Assembly (NCBI RefSeq): GCF_002355595.1
Contig: NZ_AP017422.1
Location: 3,844,001-3,908,000 of the forward strand
From: Filimonas lacunae
Lineage (GTDB): Bacteria > Bacteroidota > Bacteroidia > Chitinophagales > Chitinophagaceae
DNA length: 64,000 nt
Reading direction: 5' to 3'
This document shows positions 38,101 to 47,448 of the stretch, piece by piece; the stretch's first letter is position 1; each line of letters begins with the position of its first letter. Both the position numbers and the translations under genes were made by a program. Below the pieces are notes generated by a model that worked only from the letters and a program-made list of their open reading frames with translations, was not told where the DNA came from and ran no database searches.

Positions 38101-41100
38101 GACAGCCTGGTAATTACCTGCCGCAACATTGGTAGCAGACAGATAAAAATACATACCCGAATTAGCACTCGGAATGCCCGCCGGCAACACACCGGAATAG
38201 CGGCGTAAAGTTAAAGAAGGCGGTACCAAAGCACCAGTTGGCCAGGTAATACGGGCCACTACATCTGTACCCAGGGTAAAGGTTTGTGTGGTACCGGCAG
38301 CCGGAGTTGCAGGCGTAGCCGTTAATGCCACAGGTTCTGATACAGGCACAAATTCATAAGCTCCAAGATCTGGTACGCCCGCCTGTAAAACAGCCGGACG
38401 GCTGTTATTATTGAAATCAGAAGTATTAGCGGGCAACTGTACACCCCTGCCATGCATTGCCCACACATTTTCATTATTTACATCTGGTTGTAATGCCTCG
38501 CTATTGGTAAAAGCCGGCTGAAAGCTGATAGAGTTGATATCCCATCCGGTGGCTTGTTGCCATCCACTTAAAGAAGTATAAGCAGCAGACAAAACAGTGC
38601 TGTTAATTAAAGTACTGCCGCTGCTGTACAGCATATTATAATCACTGTTTACAAAACTATAACCGGTTACCGTCATTGCCTTATTACCACCGGTGTGCGA
38701 AAAAATGTTATTTCTCAACTGCACAGAATAATAATAGAAGTTATGATCAAAGTAAGCCGCAACATTGGTAGCAGCCGTGCTGGCAGAAGCATTTTGCACA
38801 GTATTATTCCAATAATTAATATCATTATCGTTGTTGCTGTAAATACCGTAGGCAATAGCACCTGCAGTTTTTATATTCACGACGTTGTTTACAGAATTAT
38901 TCCCGATAGAAAAAGACTGGTAAAAGCCATAGATACCGCCCGTGTTATTATTTACGCCAATGATTTTATTGTTATTAACTATCCCTCTCAACGCATTGCT
39001 ACTGCGGCAATAGTTAACAAATAAACCGTACGCATTGCCGGTAATGTTACTAATAGTAATATTATTACCTGTTACCTGGTAGGCAGTATCACAATAAGTT
39101 GCATAAATACCATAGGTTGCGGAATTGGCAGGCGTAGCTACGGCCACTGTATTTCCGGCAATAAGTATGCGTTTATTGTAAGCGGCATAAATGCCATAGT
39201 AATAAGTACCGCTGATAGTATTGCCTGCAATAGTGTTATCAGCAGTGGGTACAGTGGCAGACACGCCGGCAAAATAAATGCCATTAGCTCCGCCGGTAAT
39301 AGTGTTTCCCACTATAGCATTACCGCTTCCAATACCGGCATTGCTGAAAATACCTGCACTGGTATTAGCGGTAGAGGTGGCCGCCGGCACGGTGATAATA
39401 CAGTTGAGTATACTATCGTGCGCAGCCAGGTTGGCAATATCTACTGCACGGGAAAAGGTAGTATTGGTACTGGTGATAGATACATTTTTAAACGTTATGT
39501 AAGCGGCGCTATCCAGCTGCAGCACATAGTTGGTTAAAGTAGCCGCTGCGGCAGAAGTAATCACTACCGAACCTGCATTACCGGTAAGGCTTCTGAAAGT
39601 AATACGGCTATTGGCTCCTGCGCCGGCAATAGCATTGATTCTCACCTGCTCGTTATAGGTACCGGGATAAATATCAAAAGTTACCGCTCCTCCAATACCG
39701 CACTCCATCGCCTTAACAGCAGCTCCAATGGTCTGGAAGTTGGTGGCGCTTACTGCAGCGCCCGGGTTAATAGTATACAATCCGGCAGGAATACCAGGAT
39801 TAACCGTTACCCGCACCGGCACAGAAGTAGCTGTATTGCCCCCACAGGTAAGCACGGCCTGGTAATAACCGTTAGCTGGCGCATATATCGCCGTATCGGG
39901 ATAGGGCAATGCCCCACCTGCATTGGAATAAGGCCCTGCCGCCGCAGTAGCATACTGCCACTGCACTGATTGACCGGAACCGGTGGTATTGCCTGCTAAA
40001 TTCAGTTGCACACTGGTACTTAAACAAACGCCGCTGTTGGGGGTGGCTACAGATGTACCCGCTATGGGGCTGGTGTTGCAAGGAGGTAAGGAAAATTCGT
40101 AAGCTCCCAGGTCGGGGGTAGAAGCACTGCGGACAGCACTGGTGATATCTGCCGCTACACTCAAAGGCTCGCCACGGTTATCCAGCACCAGTGATGTGGG
40201 CATGTAATTGCCATTCACTGTGTCTTTATACAAGGGGTTATAAGCAAAAGAAGCCGCATCCTGCAAAGCGCCTGCTTTCCAGGTAGCCAGCGTGTAATAG
40301 TTTACATTATTATAAAAACCCAATGCACTGTTAAGCGCACTGATGTAGTAATCATTTTTGTTCAGCGAATCACTGGTAATGTTTGTGCTACGATACAACA
40401 CATGCTTGGTGCCTGTTCCTCCCCGGGTTACGGTGATGATATTATTGAACAGCTGAATGCCAATAGCCTGTGTGTTCTGGTAATAAGCACGGGTTACATT
40501 GGCAGAGGTGCTGTTGATATCGTCCAATGAAATTGTATTGTGATAATACAGTGTGTAGTCAGAACCATTGTTATAAATGCCATACTGAGCCCCTGCCCCG
40601 TTTACCCTGTAAATAAGGTTATTATAGATCTTATGTTCCAGACCCGATATGGCATCGGAATTACTGTGATAGATGCCATAAAAAGTATTCGTGCTGGAAG
40701 GCGCTGCCGTAAACGGATCGTGAATACGGTTACCACTTACCAGCATGTTGGTATTTAAACTGCTTACCCATACCCCGTAAAAATCTCCGGGCGATGTTAA
40801 GGCAGGTCTGCTGATGTCATTCCTACTGATGATAGTCGAAAAAGAACCTGCTACATATACACCGTAGTTATAACCATCCTTCAGCGTATTGCCCTGCACC
40901 AGGTTGCGCATAATAGCATCAGTGTTGCTACCTATAACTGTAACCCCCGCATAACCGCCGGTGATGGTATTGTTTACAATACTATTGCTATCGCACAAAG
41001 TAGCCCCCATAGTAGTAGCGCTGCTGGCCGAAGAGTTGATAACGATGCCTGCATAGCTATTGGAATAAGCTGCTAATTTATTGCACAGGATAGAACAGTT

Positions 41101-42417
41101 GCGTACCGTGTTGGAATCAGCATCGTTGATCAGCTGCACACCATACCCATATGTAGTGGAGGTTCCTGTAGCATCAATAGTGAGGTTATTAAAGCGGACA
41201 TGATCTGCTCCATTCAGTTTTATAACGGCTCTTTCGTTGGAATTAGAAGAACTGTATTTGATGGTAGCTCCGTTACCATTGAAAGTAATGGTGTTAATAG
41301 CAGATGCACCGGCAACAGGGGCCATAATCAATTGCTCGTTATAAGGACCACTGCCTGCCACCACATCAAATACTACCGGCCCGTTAATACCGCATTTAAT
41401 ATAGCTGTATGCCTCAGCAAAACTTTGAAAGTTATTCCCCCCCGTAGCTACTGCACTGTTAATGGTGAAGTTACCGGCAGCTACAGGTGGCACCGTTACA
41501 TATACCGAAGCGCTGTTATTGCTGGCGCCCCCATTGTTACAACTTACCACACAACGGTAATAAGCAGAAGTGCTTTGCTGAGTATTTAAAACAGCATTGG
41601 TAGCGCCGGGAATATTGGCCCAACTGATATTGTTTACGGAGTTTTGCCACTGGTAACTTAAACCTGTGGCAACAGAGGCCCCGGTAAGACCTAACAAAAA
41701 GGTAGTGTTTGGGCAAATAGTGGTAACAGAGGAAACCGCAGCACCCGCAACCGGAGCGCCTGAACAGGCAGGCGCTGTTGTATAGGTAAAAATAATATTA
41801 GGCCGGGTTGTAGCAGTACCGCTTGCCACACCAGTAGTACCACACAGGTTTCCCAGGTTATTGGCCCGGTAAGTATGCGAAGCATTAAAAGAAAACCCGG
41901 TAGTGTAAGTTACAAAAGGATTGCTGGAATAGGTATTGGCGGTAGCGTTGTTGGCCGCCCCGTTACACACTTCTACAATCAGGTTGCTTCTTCCATCCCA
42001 TATAAAAGGTGTGGCAAACGTAAAGGTGTTTACCCCCACTGCAGGTATATAATCCACAGGACCATACAAATTAGTAGCCGGTATGGTTTCAAACACATCT
42101 TGGTTTAAAGTGCTTACATTGGTAGTTCCCATACGTATAGCATACTCTTCAATTTTACCGGAAAAGGATCCCAATGCGTTTACAGTAAACTTAATACCCG
42201 AAATAGTACCCGCCTGCATACCTGCGGCATTGAGTTCTGCCGCGGTAAACAGGTACTGGGCACGGGTTCCTTCTAAATAATCCTGTAAGGGGCAAGGGGC
42301 TTCGCTACCCACATTGGCCGTTGTGGCAGTACCCAGGGTAATATCTACCTGGGCCCGCAGGGCAATGCATGGTAGCATACACAGCAATACAAAAAGTGCA
42401 GGCAGTTTTATATTCAT
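35122..42417 (-). CDS. Giant surface protein: two beta-helices, IgGFc-like domain, type B sorting domain
   Basis: A 2431-residue secreted protein with a signal peptide (1-22, ending LRA). A beta-sandwich anchor-like domain (~25-210; GTRAQYLFTAAELNAAGMQAGTISGIKF) and an Ig-like linker lead to a parallel beta-helix at ~315-790. A second, paralogous beta-helix follows at ~880-1390; both start with a TIN-x-A / NFQ(S/T)-x-x-x-A / CGI-x-G-x-V-x-F-D motif. The IgGFc-binding-like domain (~1515-1965) is followed by Ig/fibronectin-III-like modules. The last ~85 residues are a type B sorting domain (VPNAFTPNNDGLNDTWQV ... NWDGSSGGKPQPSGVYMYVIEL). It sits between the OmpA gene (18 bp upstream) and the PKD protein gene (~110 bp downstream) in one operon. 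Role: probably a surface adhesin. Confidence 0.87.
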   Translation of the reverse strand: MNIKLPALFVLLCMLPCIALRAQVDITLGTATTANVGSEAPCPLQDYLEGTRAQYLFTAAELNAAGMQAGTISGIKFTVNALGSFSGKIEEYAIRMGTTNVSTLNQDVFETIPATNLYGPVDYIPAVGVNTFTFATPFIWDGRSNLIVEVCNGAANNATANTYSSNPFVTYTTGFSFNASHTYRANNLGNLCGTTGVASGTATTRPNIIFTYTTAPACSGAPVAGAAVSSVTTICPNTTFLLGLTGASVATGLSYQWQNSVNNISWANIPGATNAVLNTQQSTSAYYRCVVSCNNGGASNNSASVYVTVPPVAAGNFTINSAVATGGNNFQSFAEAYSYIKCGINGPVVFDVVAGSGPYNEQLIMAPVAGASAINTITFNGNGATIKYSSSNSNERAVIKLNGADHVRFNNLTIDATGTSTTYGYGVQLINDADSNTVRNCSILCNKLAAYSNSYAGIVINSSASSATTMGATLCDSNSIVNNTITGGYAGVTVIGSNTDAIMRNLVQGNTLKDGYNYGVYVAGSFSTIISRNDISRPALTSPGDFYGVWVSSLNTNMLVSGNRIHDPFTAAPSSTNTFYGIYHSNSDAISGLEHKIYNNLIYRVNGAGAQYGIYNNGSDYTLYYHNTISLDDINSTSANVTRAYYQNTQAIGIQLFNNIITVTRGGTGTKHVLYRSTNITSDSLNKNDYYISALNSALGFYNNVNYYTLATWKAGALQDAASFAYNPLYKDTVNGNYMPTSLVLDNRGEPLSVAADITSAVRSASTPDLGAYEFSLPPCNTSPIAGTSVATPNSGVCLSTSVQLNLAGNTTGSGQSVQWQYATAAAGPYSNAGGALPYPDTAIYAPANGYYQAVLTCGGNTATSVPVRVTVNPGIPAGLYTINPGAAVSATNFQTIGAAVKAMECGIGGAVTFDIYPGTYNEQVRINAIAGAGANSRITFRSLTGNAGSVVITSAAAATLTNYVLQLDSAAYITFKNVSITSTNTTFSRAVDIANLAAHDSILNCIITVPAATSTANTSAGIFSNAGIGSGNAIVGNTITGGANGIYFAGVSATVPTADNTIAGNTISGTYYYGIYAAYNKRILIAGNTVAVATPANSATYGIYATYCDTAYQVTGNNITISNITGNAYGLFVNYCRSSNALRGIVNNNKIIGVNNNTGGIYGFYQSFSIGNNSVNNVVNIKTAGAIAYGIYSNNDNDINYWNNTVQNASASTAATNVAAYFDHNFYYYSVQLRNNIFSHTGGNKAMTVTGYSFVNSDYNMLYSSGSTLINSTVLSAAYTSLSGWQQATGWDINSISFQPAFTNSEALQPDVNNENVWAMHGRGVQLPANTSDFNNNSRPAVLQAGVPDLGAYEFVPVSEPVALTATPATPAAGTTQTFTLGTDVVARITWPTGALVPPSLTLRRYSGVLPAGIPSANSGMYFYLSATNVAAGNYQAVVEQHYVPSWLGFIPDPGYIKTGKTIAGGNWTVTAESVVDTMTYTFTDTAVTQLDKFTGLSNGKVAVTIPDIVYNSLDSTNRGQEFWLPYGNTLPFKTNNNQELLLYLSAEKEAHVTVSVNGTAYSKTYTVAANSVTVTQNIPKAGANDARLLTEGLYNRGIHVTSDAPVAVFAAQYIPQGETGNAAAMLLPVGTYGYDYTSINLRQRVFSSYDVNPGYSWVNVIASHDSTVVKITPANPTVGGRAAGVPFTVMLQKGQVYQVLGAVINDDPTLNSHDESYDLTGTRVLSVANESGNCYPIAVFSGSSHDYFGCGPILPLTGDNYIQQNFPTQAWGREYLTAPVSGTAGASGLLYNIYRIAVKDVATVVKRNGTVLTGLVVPGNYYEYTSNTADHIEADQPVTVAQVTPANLSCGNSSGDVEVIYLSAVTQSVAKALVPRMMHSATTQQNLTLIVPTAALSSLQVDGSSTFDYTYAHPNMSGYTVVVKQWTSVVSGSAVITCDQPFTGISYGYGFLNNYVYNVGMRINSQEVVTSISNTLNSTATATSAYTCARAPFRPTISVPLLAEEITWKFSALAGATPGNDVVLASPAPVASYVKSGLTYYTYTLAQDCSIAAAGEYVIPVIVKHSSLEGCSKTLTYPLNVLVKDAPVADFTATPAAVCAGKSRTLDASSVADFTINRWNWIFSDNTTASGEQTSKAFVIGGTQYDTLRIISIEGCVDDTVKAVTIYEAPAVALVADEVNICPNETGTLQINNPETGVIYNWFTVATDGTAVGSGTSHNVTATGVYYAEATSAQGCISLTRAQAEVTIYEALAAPVVKVDSAGVTFVHFSWEAVPGAVSYEVSTDGGATYHIPSSGATGLTHTVSPLAPMAQVTLLVRANGAVSCVQGVSVAVSGQALPDQVYVPNAFTPNNDGLNDTWQVYGYSFNNMRVLVFNQWGGKVFEGTGKQTNWDGSSGGKPQPSGVYMYVIELTMNDGSKQNKKGSINLVR

Positions 42418-42435
42418 TGCAATTAGTTTTGGATG

Positions 42436-44250
42436 TTATTTCCTGATGATTGTTATTTCGGTACGTCTGTTCTTCTCACGTCCTTCCGGATTATCTGTTC
42501 CATCAGGATACGTATTCGGGGCCAGTGGTTTATCAGAACCATATCCTTTGGCACTGATCCTGTTTTTGTTCACTCCTTTCGAAACCAGGTAAGCCTTCAC
42601 ATGATCTGCCCTGCTTTGCGATAAAGCCTGGTTCAATGCCCCGGAACCGGTACTGTCAGTATGACCTCCTATTTCAACGACCATGTGTGGGTTGGCCAGT
42701 AAAGAATCGGCCAGCTGGTTCAAGGCCGGGAAGGAGGCCGGCTGTATTTCGGCACTGTTAAGGGTATAATACACATGATTCAATACCATCGGTTGTGCCG
42801 GATTACGAGGTATCACCACCAGTGGCTCTGTTACGGTTACTACCGGCTGCTCAGTCACCTGCTGTACCGGTTCAGGTTTAACGGCTACAGGCGCTGGTTT
42901 TACCTGCAAAGCCAGTAACTCGAGGCAACAGGTTGCTGAACGGTCACTGCAGAATAATACATTTTCCAGTATATCCTCTCCTTTGCCTGAACTGGCAAAG
43001 TACATATCGTCTTTTACGGAGTTGACAGGATAACCGAAGTTAACAGGCGCTGCAAAATACCCTGGTGTACCTTTACTGTAAAACAGATCGTAGCCACCCA
43101 TACCAGTGCGGCCATCTGTTGTAAACACCAGTGTACCGGAAGGTGCGTGATAATAAGGTGCCTGCTCGTTACCGGGAGTATTGATTACTTTTCCGGCATT
43201 GGCAGTAGCTATCACCTGTCCCTTGCTATCCAGCGTGGCATACCATATATCATACCCTCCTTGTCCGCCAGGCTTATCACTTACATATAACAATTGTTTG
43301 CCGCCTGGCATCAGGTGAGGCTGTTGTGTATTGCTGCCGGTGGCATTAATAGCTGCACTCAACAATACCGGCTTACTCCATACAGCATCTGTTACAGTGG
43401 CATGCGTGCTGGAATAAATAGCCGCATGTTTTTCTCCATTCACCACATTCCATGCAGTGAAATATAAGGTAAGGCCATCTTCACTCACCGCTGCCGCTCC
43501 CTGATGGGCAGCCACCACAGGTAAATTGGTTTTTACAACATCGGTGAAGTTGCCATTACTATACGTAGCCTGGTACAGGCGGTTAATATGCGAAGCATTC
43601 CCCTCCTGCCAGGTGGCGGTAAACAATACTGTGGAAGCATTGAGCCATAACGGTGCATAACTGGCGCCGGCTTTACCGTCTACAGGTTTATGAAACACAT
43701 ATTTAGCTGTGTCTGCATTAGCCAGCTGCTGTTGAATAAACTGTAGATTAGCCAGCTCTGCAGTGGCCTTTGCATGCCACTCATCAACTGTAGTATAATT
43801 TTTCAGAAAAGCACTACAGACGCTTTCTGCCGCAGCATATTCCCCCTGGGTTCTTAACACCACTGCATACTGGTACTGCGCCAGCAAAAACTGTTTATCA
43901 TCAGCTTCCAATACTTCCTTATAATAAGGTGCAGCTTTTGTATAATCGGTTAACAGGCGGTAACTTTCTGCCAGGTGATATATAGCCGTTAAGCGCTGAT
44001 TACCCGGTGACGACACGTTGCCTGTTACACCTGCCTGCATAACGGCATAGGGGTCGCTGTTAGCAGCGGTAACGCCTTTGCCGGCGTTCAGGTATTTTTC
44101 GTAATAGGTAGCAGCAGAAGCATACTCAGCACGGTTAAAATATTTATCAGCAGCCTTCAGATAGCCCGCACTACGTTGCGCATATAACCCGGGGCTGGCC
44201 AGTGTGGCTCCAATAGCACACACGATATATAATTTAGCGATCCATTTCAT
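42436..44250 (-). CDS. OmpA-family protein with TPR and PD40 (WD40-like) propeller
   Basis: A 604-residue exported protein. A signal peptide (1-25) is followed by a TPR-like part (~26-170; KAADKYFNRAEYASAATYYEKYL, AESYRLLTDYTKAAPYYKEVL). A beta-propeller made of PD40 repeats spans ~180-430 (GKQLLYVSDKPGGQGGYDIWYA, GTLVFTTDGRTGMGGYDLFYSK). The C-terminal OmpA domain (~490-604) binds peptidoglycan, with EIGGHTDSTGSGALNQALSQSRADHVKAYL and RISAKGYGSDKPL. This is the architecture of the periplasmic PorE-like proteins that couple type IX components to the cell wall. The gene ends 18 bp before the giant adhesin start and begins 12 bp after porP ends, so it is the third gene of the operon. Confidence 0.85.
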   Translation of the reverse strand: MKWIAKLYIVCAIGATLASPGLYAQRSAGYLKAADKYFNRAEYASAATYYEKYLNAGKGVTAANSDPYAVMQAGVTGNVSSPGNQRLTAIYHLAESYRLLTDYTKAAPYYKEVLEADDKQFLLAQYQYAVVLRTQGEYAAAESVCSAFLKNYTTVDEWHAKATAELANLQFIQQQLANADTAKYVFHKPVDGKAGASYAPLWLNASTVLFTATWQEGNASHINRLYQATYSNGNFTDVVKTNLPVVAAHQGAAAVSEDGLTLYFTAWNVVNGEKHAAIYSSTHATVTDAVWSKPVLLSAAINATGSNTQQPHLMPGGKQLLYVSDKPGGQGGYDIWYATLDSKGQVIATANAGKVINTPGNEQAPYYHAPSGTLVFTTDGRTGMGGYDLFYSKGTPGYFAAPVNFGYPVNSVKDDMYFASSGKGEDILENVLFCSDRSATCCLELLALQVKPAPVAVKPEPVQQVTEQPVVTVTEPLVVIPRNPAQPMVLNHVYYTLNSAEIQPASFPALNQLADSLLANPHMVVEIGGHTDSTGSGALNQALSQSRADHVKAYLVSKGVNKNRISAKGYGSDKPLAPNTYPDGTDNPEGREKNRRTEITIIRK

Positions 44251-44262
44251 GTTACAGGTATT

Positions 44263-45291
44263 TTAAAGTCTGGGACATACAAATTCCACCTCAGGCGTTT
44301 TCACTTTTTGCTTCGCGGTAAATGCCAGCGATATTTCAAAGCTACTGGCTCCGCGTGCCATCTTGCCCAACCCGGAAGTATTGATGTCGTACGCGGCACT
44401 GATAAGCATATTATCATAGTTAAGCCCTGCCTGTATGGCAACAGCATCCTTCCACCGATAGTTGGCTCCCAGTAATAAACTGGTGGATGCAGTCGCTTTC
44501 AGCTGTGCATAAGCGCCCAGCATGGTTTCTGTAGCATTACCCTGACGCAGGTATAAAGCATTGGGAGTAAGCGCCACTGTTTCACTCATATATAAACGCA
44601 CCCCTGCATGTATAATATAACGCACAGGCACCTTAGCAGTGCCATCATTGCTGGCAAACCTGTCTGCCGGCTGTGTTAAATGCGATACGGAAAAGCCACC
44701 AAATACATTAGCTTTCTTTCCTGGTGTGGCATCAAAATACAAAGCGCCTGCGCCTGCATCAAACGTAGTATAAGAAGTACGGCCAAACACCTCAGCCGAT
44801 ACATTTGTATTACCTCCGGTAACGGGGTTCCACTGATCGCCAAAAGTTAACTTGGAAGGATTAAACTTACGTTGTATCAAACCCGCCTGTAAAGCCAGCA
44901 CAACCCGGTGCTGTTGCATAGCCCCCCAGCGTACGCCAGTATATGCCGCATTGGCATATCCGGTAGTATAACCATACCCGCCATTACCGGCACGCTGCCC
45001 CAGCAGGTTTACGCCCAGGTTCAGGTTTTTAGGTGTGGTAAAATCTAACGATGCGCCTATAGTGGAAAAGGGACTGGAAACATTGCTCCATTGATTACGA
45101 TAAATAGCCGATGCACGATATGCCCCATCAAAAGCGCCGGTTAAAGCCGGGTTTAACCAGGAAGGATGTACATAATATTGTGTAAAATGCGGATCGACCT
45201 GTGCGTGCATGCGACCCGGAAAAAGAAAGGACAATAGAACGACAGAAGCTATGGTACATAGCCTGCCCGTTAGTTTTGGATTCATGGACAA
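44263..45291 (-). CDS. PorP/SprF-family outer-membrane partner of type IX secretion
   Basis: A 342-residue protein with an N-terminal signal (to about 30, VLLSFLFPGRMHAQ) and the family motif VDPHFTQYYVHPSWLNPALTGAF directly after it. The rest has the repeated short strands of an outer-membrane barrel, for example YTTFDAGAGALYFD and ASTSLLLGANYRWKDAVAIQAGLNY. It is the second gene of the minus-strand operon: an orphan LuxR-type HTH gene precedes it by 25 bp and the OmpA/PD40 gene follows by 12 bp. It probably assists export or surface anchoring of the two adhesins encoded downstream. Confidence 0.86.
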   Translation of the reverse strand: MSMNPKLTGRLCTIASVVLLSFLFPGRMHAQVDPHFTQYYVHPSWLNPALTGAFDGAYRASAIYRNQWSNVSSPFSTIGASLDFTTPKNLNLGVNLLGQRAGNGGYGYTTGYANAAYTGVRWGAMQQHRVVLALQAGLIQRKFNPSKLTFGDQWNPVTGGNTNVSAEVFGRTSYTTFDAGAGALYFDATPGKKANVFGGFSVSHLTQPADRFASNDGTAKVPVRYIIHAGVRLYMSETVALTPNALYLRQGNATETMLGAYAQLKATASTSLLLGANYRWKDAVAIQAGLNYDNMLISAAYDINTSGLGKMARGASSFEISLAFTAKQKVKTPEVEFVCPRL

Positions 45292-45316
45292 TTAGTTTTT
45301 GGGTAAGTAATGGCTA

Positions 45317-45538
45317 TTAGAGAAGGTTGTATTCCCTGGCCCGCGATAGCATACTCACTGTATTTTTTACCGCCAGCTTTTTTAAAATATTCACCCGGTG
45401 ATTCTCTACCGTGCGCTTACTTAAAAAAAGTTGAGTGGCAATGGTACTGGATGTATGTCCCTGTGCTACCAGTTGCAGTATCTCTTTTTCTCTTCGTGAT
45501 ATAAGCCTGTAAGCAGTAGTTATATTTTCCATAATCAT
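45317..45538 (-). CDS. Stand-alone LuxR-type (GerE) HTH protein
   Basis: A 73-residue protein that is essentially one LuxR/GerE domain: ISRREKEILQLVAQGHTSSTIATQLFLSKRTVENHRVNILKKL has the conserved helix-turn-helix. There is no receiver or ligand-binding domain, so control must be by amount or by a protein partner. The upstream start ATG 45538 (MIMENITT) is chosen; ATG 45532 is equally possible. It ends 25 bp before porP on the same strand, so it is the first gene of the adhesin operon and probably autoregulates it. Confidence 0.75.
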   Translation of the reverse strand: MIMENITTAYRLISRREKEILQLVAQGHTSSTIATQLFLSKRTVENHRVNILKKLAVKNTVSMLSRAREYNLL

Positions 45539-45729
45539 CAGATTCTACTTGCAAACTAGGCAGAAACCTCCAGAGACCCTAATAACGCATACGTACAAAA
45601 ATCAGACAATCTACTATTTGTTAATCAAACACTTATAAGTATTTGTCCATAAAACATGGACAGGATTTAGTTATGGTAATCCACTGCGAAAACCATATAT
45701 TGCATCTTTACCAGAGCAACTGCCTTACC
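45539..45729. promoter_or_regulatory. Divergent promoter region between the adhesin operon and the TPR regulator
   Basis: A 191-bp gap separates the orphan LuxR gene (minus) from the TPR/HTH gene (plus), and must hold promoters for both. It contains the perfect 10-bp palindrome ACTTATAAGT at 45631-45640 and the dyad TTTGTTAATCAAA just before it (45617-45629). These could be sites for the LuxR-type protein. No clear -10/-33 pair was identified. Confidence 0.4.
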
Positions 45730-47448
45730 ATGTTTTTGAGAATAGTCTGTACTTTACTGGGATCTCTATTGTTTCACCCGTTGTTACATAGCCAACAAAC
45801 AACTGATAGTATTTTCTTACTGAAAGACTATGAGAAGATTCCCTATGTAAACCGGTTATTGAATAACCAGTTTGCGAATGCGGATGAGAAAAAGATACTG
45901 GCGCGTGAGGAAGCCTGGACAGAAGCGGCAGACAATAAAGCTGATCCGGAAGTGCATATAGCTTCCCTTGCTTTTGCAGCTGAATATTACACCCGCCGCA
46001 ATAATTTACCCAAAGCACAGCAATACCTCGAAGAAGCCCTGGAACTGGCTCATTTGCGCCGGCTGAAATATCTGGAGCCTGTGATGCTGCACCTGGTAGG
46101 CAACAATGCGTATAAGCAGGACCGCTATGCCACAGGACTGGAAAAACTGCTTCGCGCCCATACACTGATGGAAAACCTGGGTTACGAGTATTTTCCGGAT
46201 ATGGCGCAATACCTGTTCGATCTCTCCTATGCCTTCTTTTATTATTACGAAGATTTGCCCGAAGCACTGCGCTATGTAAAAGAAGCCATGCAACACCCCA
46301 TGCCTTCTGCCATTACCGACATTTCGTGCTATAATATACTGGGGCTTATTTACCGGGTAACCGGCGAAGCCCGTTTATCCGACTCGTGCTTTATGGTAGC
46401 CCTGCACAAAGCAGAAGCTGCGCAGGATACCACTTATATAGGAGATGTGTCGGGCAATATCGGGTATAATTACATGGGAGCAGGCAGACTGGATGAAGCC
46501 GAACAGTATATGCAGAAAGACCACCAGATAAGTGTGTTAAAGCAAAACTGGACAAGTGCCTGCCTGAGCAGCATGTCGCTAAGCAGCATTGCCCTGCTGC
46601 GTAAAAAACCGGAACAATCACTTTATTATATAGCAGAATGCCGCAACCTGGTGAATGCGCAAAAGCCCAATATGCAGCTAAAGTCGCTATACACCATCTA
46701 TTACTTTATGTACATGAACCTGTGCAAAACCCTGCGCATGCAAGGCAATAGCACGGCCCTGATCCCTGCGCTGGACTCTATGGCTTTGTATAAAGACAGT
46801 CTTTTTCATTCGCGCGAAAGCAGGGAAAAAGCTACCGTACAAATAAAGCTGATAAAAGAAAACAACCTATACCAGCTGGAGCTGCTGCGCAGTGAAGAAA
46901 AAAAGAACATCCTTTTGCGCAACGCACTTATTATTATATGCGTGCTGGCCATTGTAGTGGCAGTACAAACGGCTTTGCGTTTAAAACGCGACAATAAGAA
47001 CAATGAAGAAAAATTGTTGGAATATGCCAACATACTGGTAGAGAAGAACCAGCTGATAGAGAAAGTGAAGGAAGAGATTCTACAACTGAAAAAGCAGCCC
47101 GAACAGGCCACACAGAATGTAGAAGCCATTTTTAAAGAATTGCGCACGCACACCATTTTATCGGAAGATGACTGGCTGCGTTTTAAACAGCTTTTTGAAA
47201 AGGTATATAAGAATTTCTTTTCCAATATCACCCAGCACATTCCCGGTATTACGCAAAGCGAAATACGCCTGCTGGCCTTAACCAAATTGGGGCTTAGCAC
47301 GAAAGAAATGGCTGATATGCAGGGCGTTGCAGCAGATAGCATTCGTAAAGCCCGATACCGTTTGCGCAAAAAAATAGAACTGCAGGCTAAGGAAGATAAG
47401 GATATCGCCCAGGTATTGAACGAACTGTCGGACATTAAACAGGCATAG
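45730..47448 (+). CDS. TPR transmembrane regulator with C-terminal LuxR-like HTH
   Basis: A 572-residue protein. ATG 45730 (MFLRIVCTLLGSLLFHPLLHS) gives a signal peptide; the open frame upstream is not convincing. The periplasmic part (~30-390) is a set of TPR repeats (KAQQYLEEALELAHLRRL, EARLSDSCFMVALHKAEAA). A transmembrane helix follows (NALIIICVLAIVVAVQTALRL, ~395-415), then a coiled coil, then a cytoplasmic domain ending in a HTH (ITQSEIRLLALTKLGLSTKEMADMQGVAADSIRKARYRLRKKI). This layout is common among Bacteroidota one-protein signal receptors. It is divergent from the adhesin operon, which suggests it may regulate it. The start and TPR count are approximate. Confidence 0.78.
   Translation: MFLRIVCTLLGSLLFHPLLHSQQTTDSIFLLKDYEKIPYVNRLLNNQFANADEKKILAREEAWTEAADNKADPEVHIASLAFAAEYYTRRNNLPKAQQYLEEALELAHLRRLKYLEPVMLHLVGNNAYKQDRYATGLEKLLRAHTLMENLGYEYFPDMAQYLFDLSYAFFYYYEDLPEALRYVKEAMQHPMPSAITDISCYNILGLIYRVTGEARLSDSCFMVALHKAEAAQDTTYIGDVSGNIGYNYMGAGRLDEAEQYMQKDHQISVLKQNWTSACLSSMSLSSIALLRKKPEQSLYYIAECRNLVNAQKPNMQLKSLYTIYYFMYMNLCKTLRMQGNSTALIPALDSMALYKDSLFHSRESREKATVQIKLIKENNLYQLELLRSEEKKNILLRNALIIICVLAIVVAVQTALRLKRDNKNNEEKLLEYANILVEKNQLIEKVKEEILQLKKQPEQATQNVEAIFKELRTHTILSEDDWLRFKQLFEKVYKNFFSNITQHIPGITQSEIRLLALTKLGLSTKEMADMQGVAADSIRKARYRLRKKIELQAKEDKDIAQVLNELSDIKQA

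Noticed and set aside
45725-46267. 180-codon minus-strand ORF inside the TPR regulator
   Set aside because: Opposite strand of a well-supported TPR gene; composition looks like a shadow frame.
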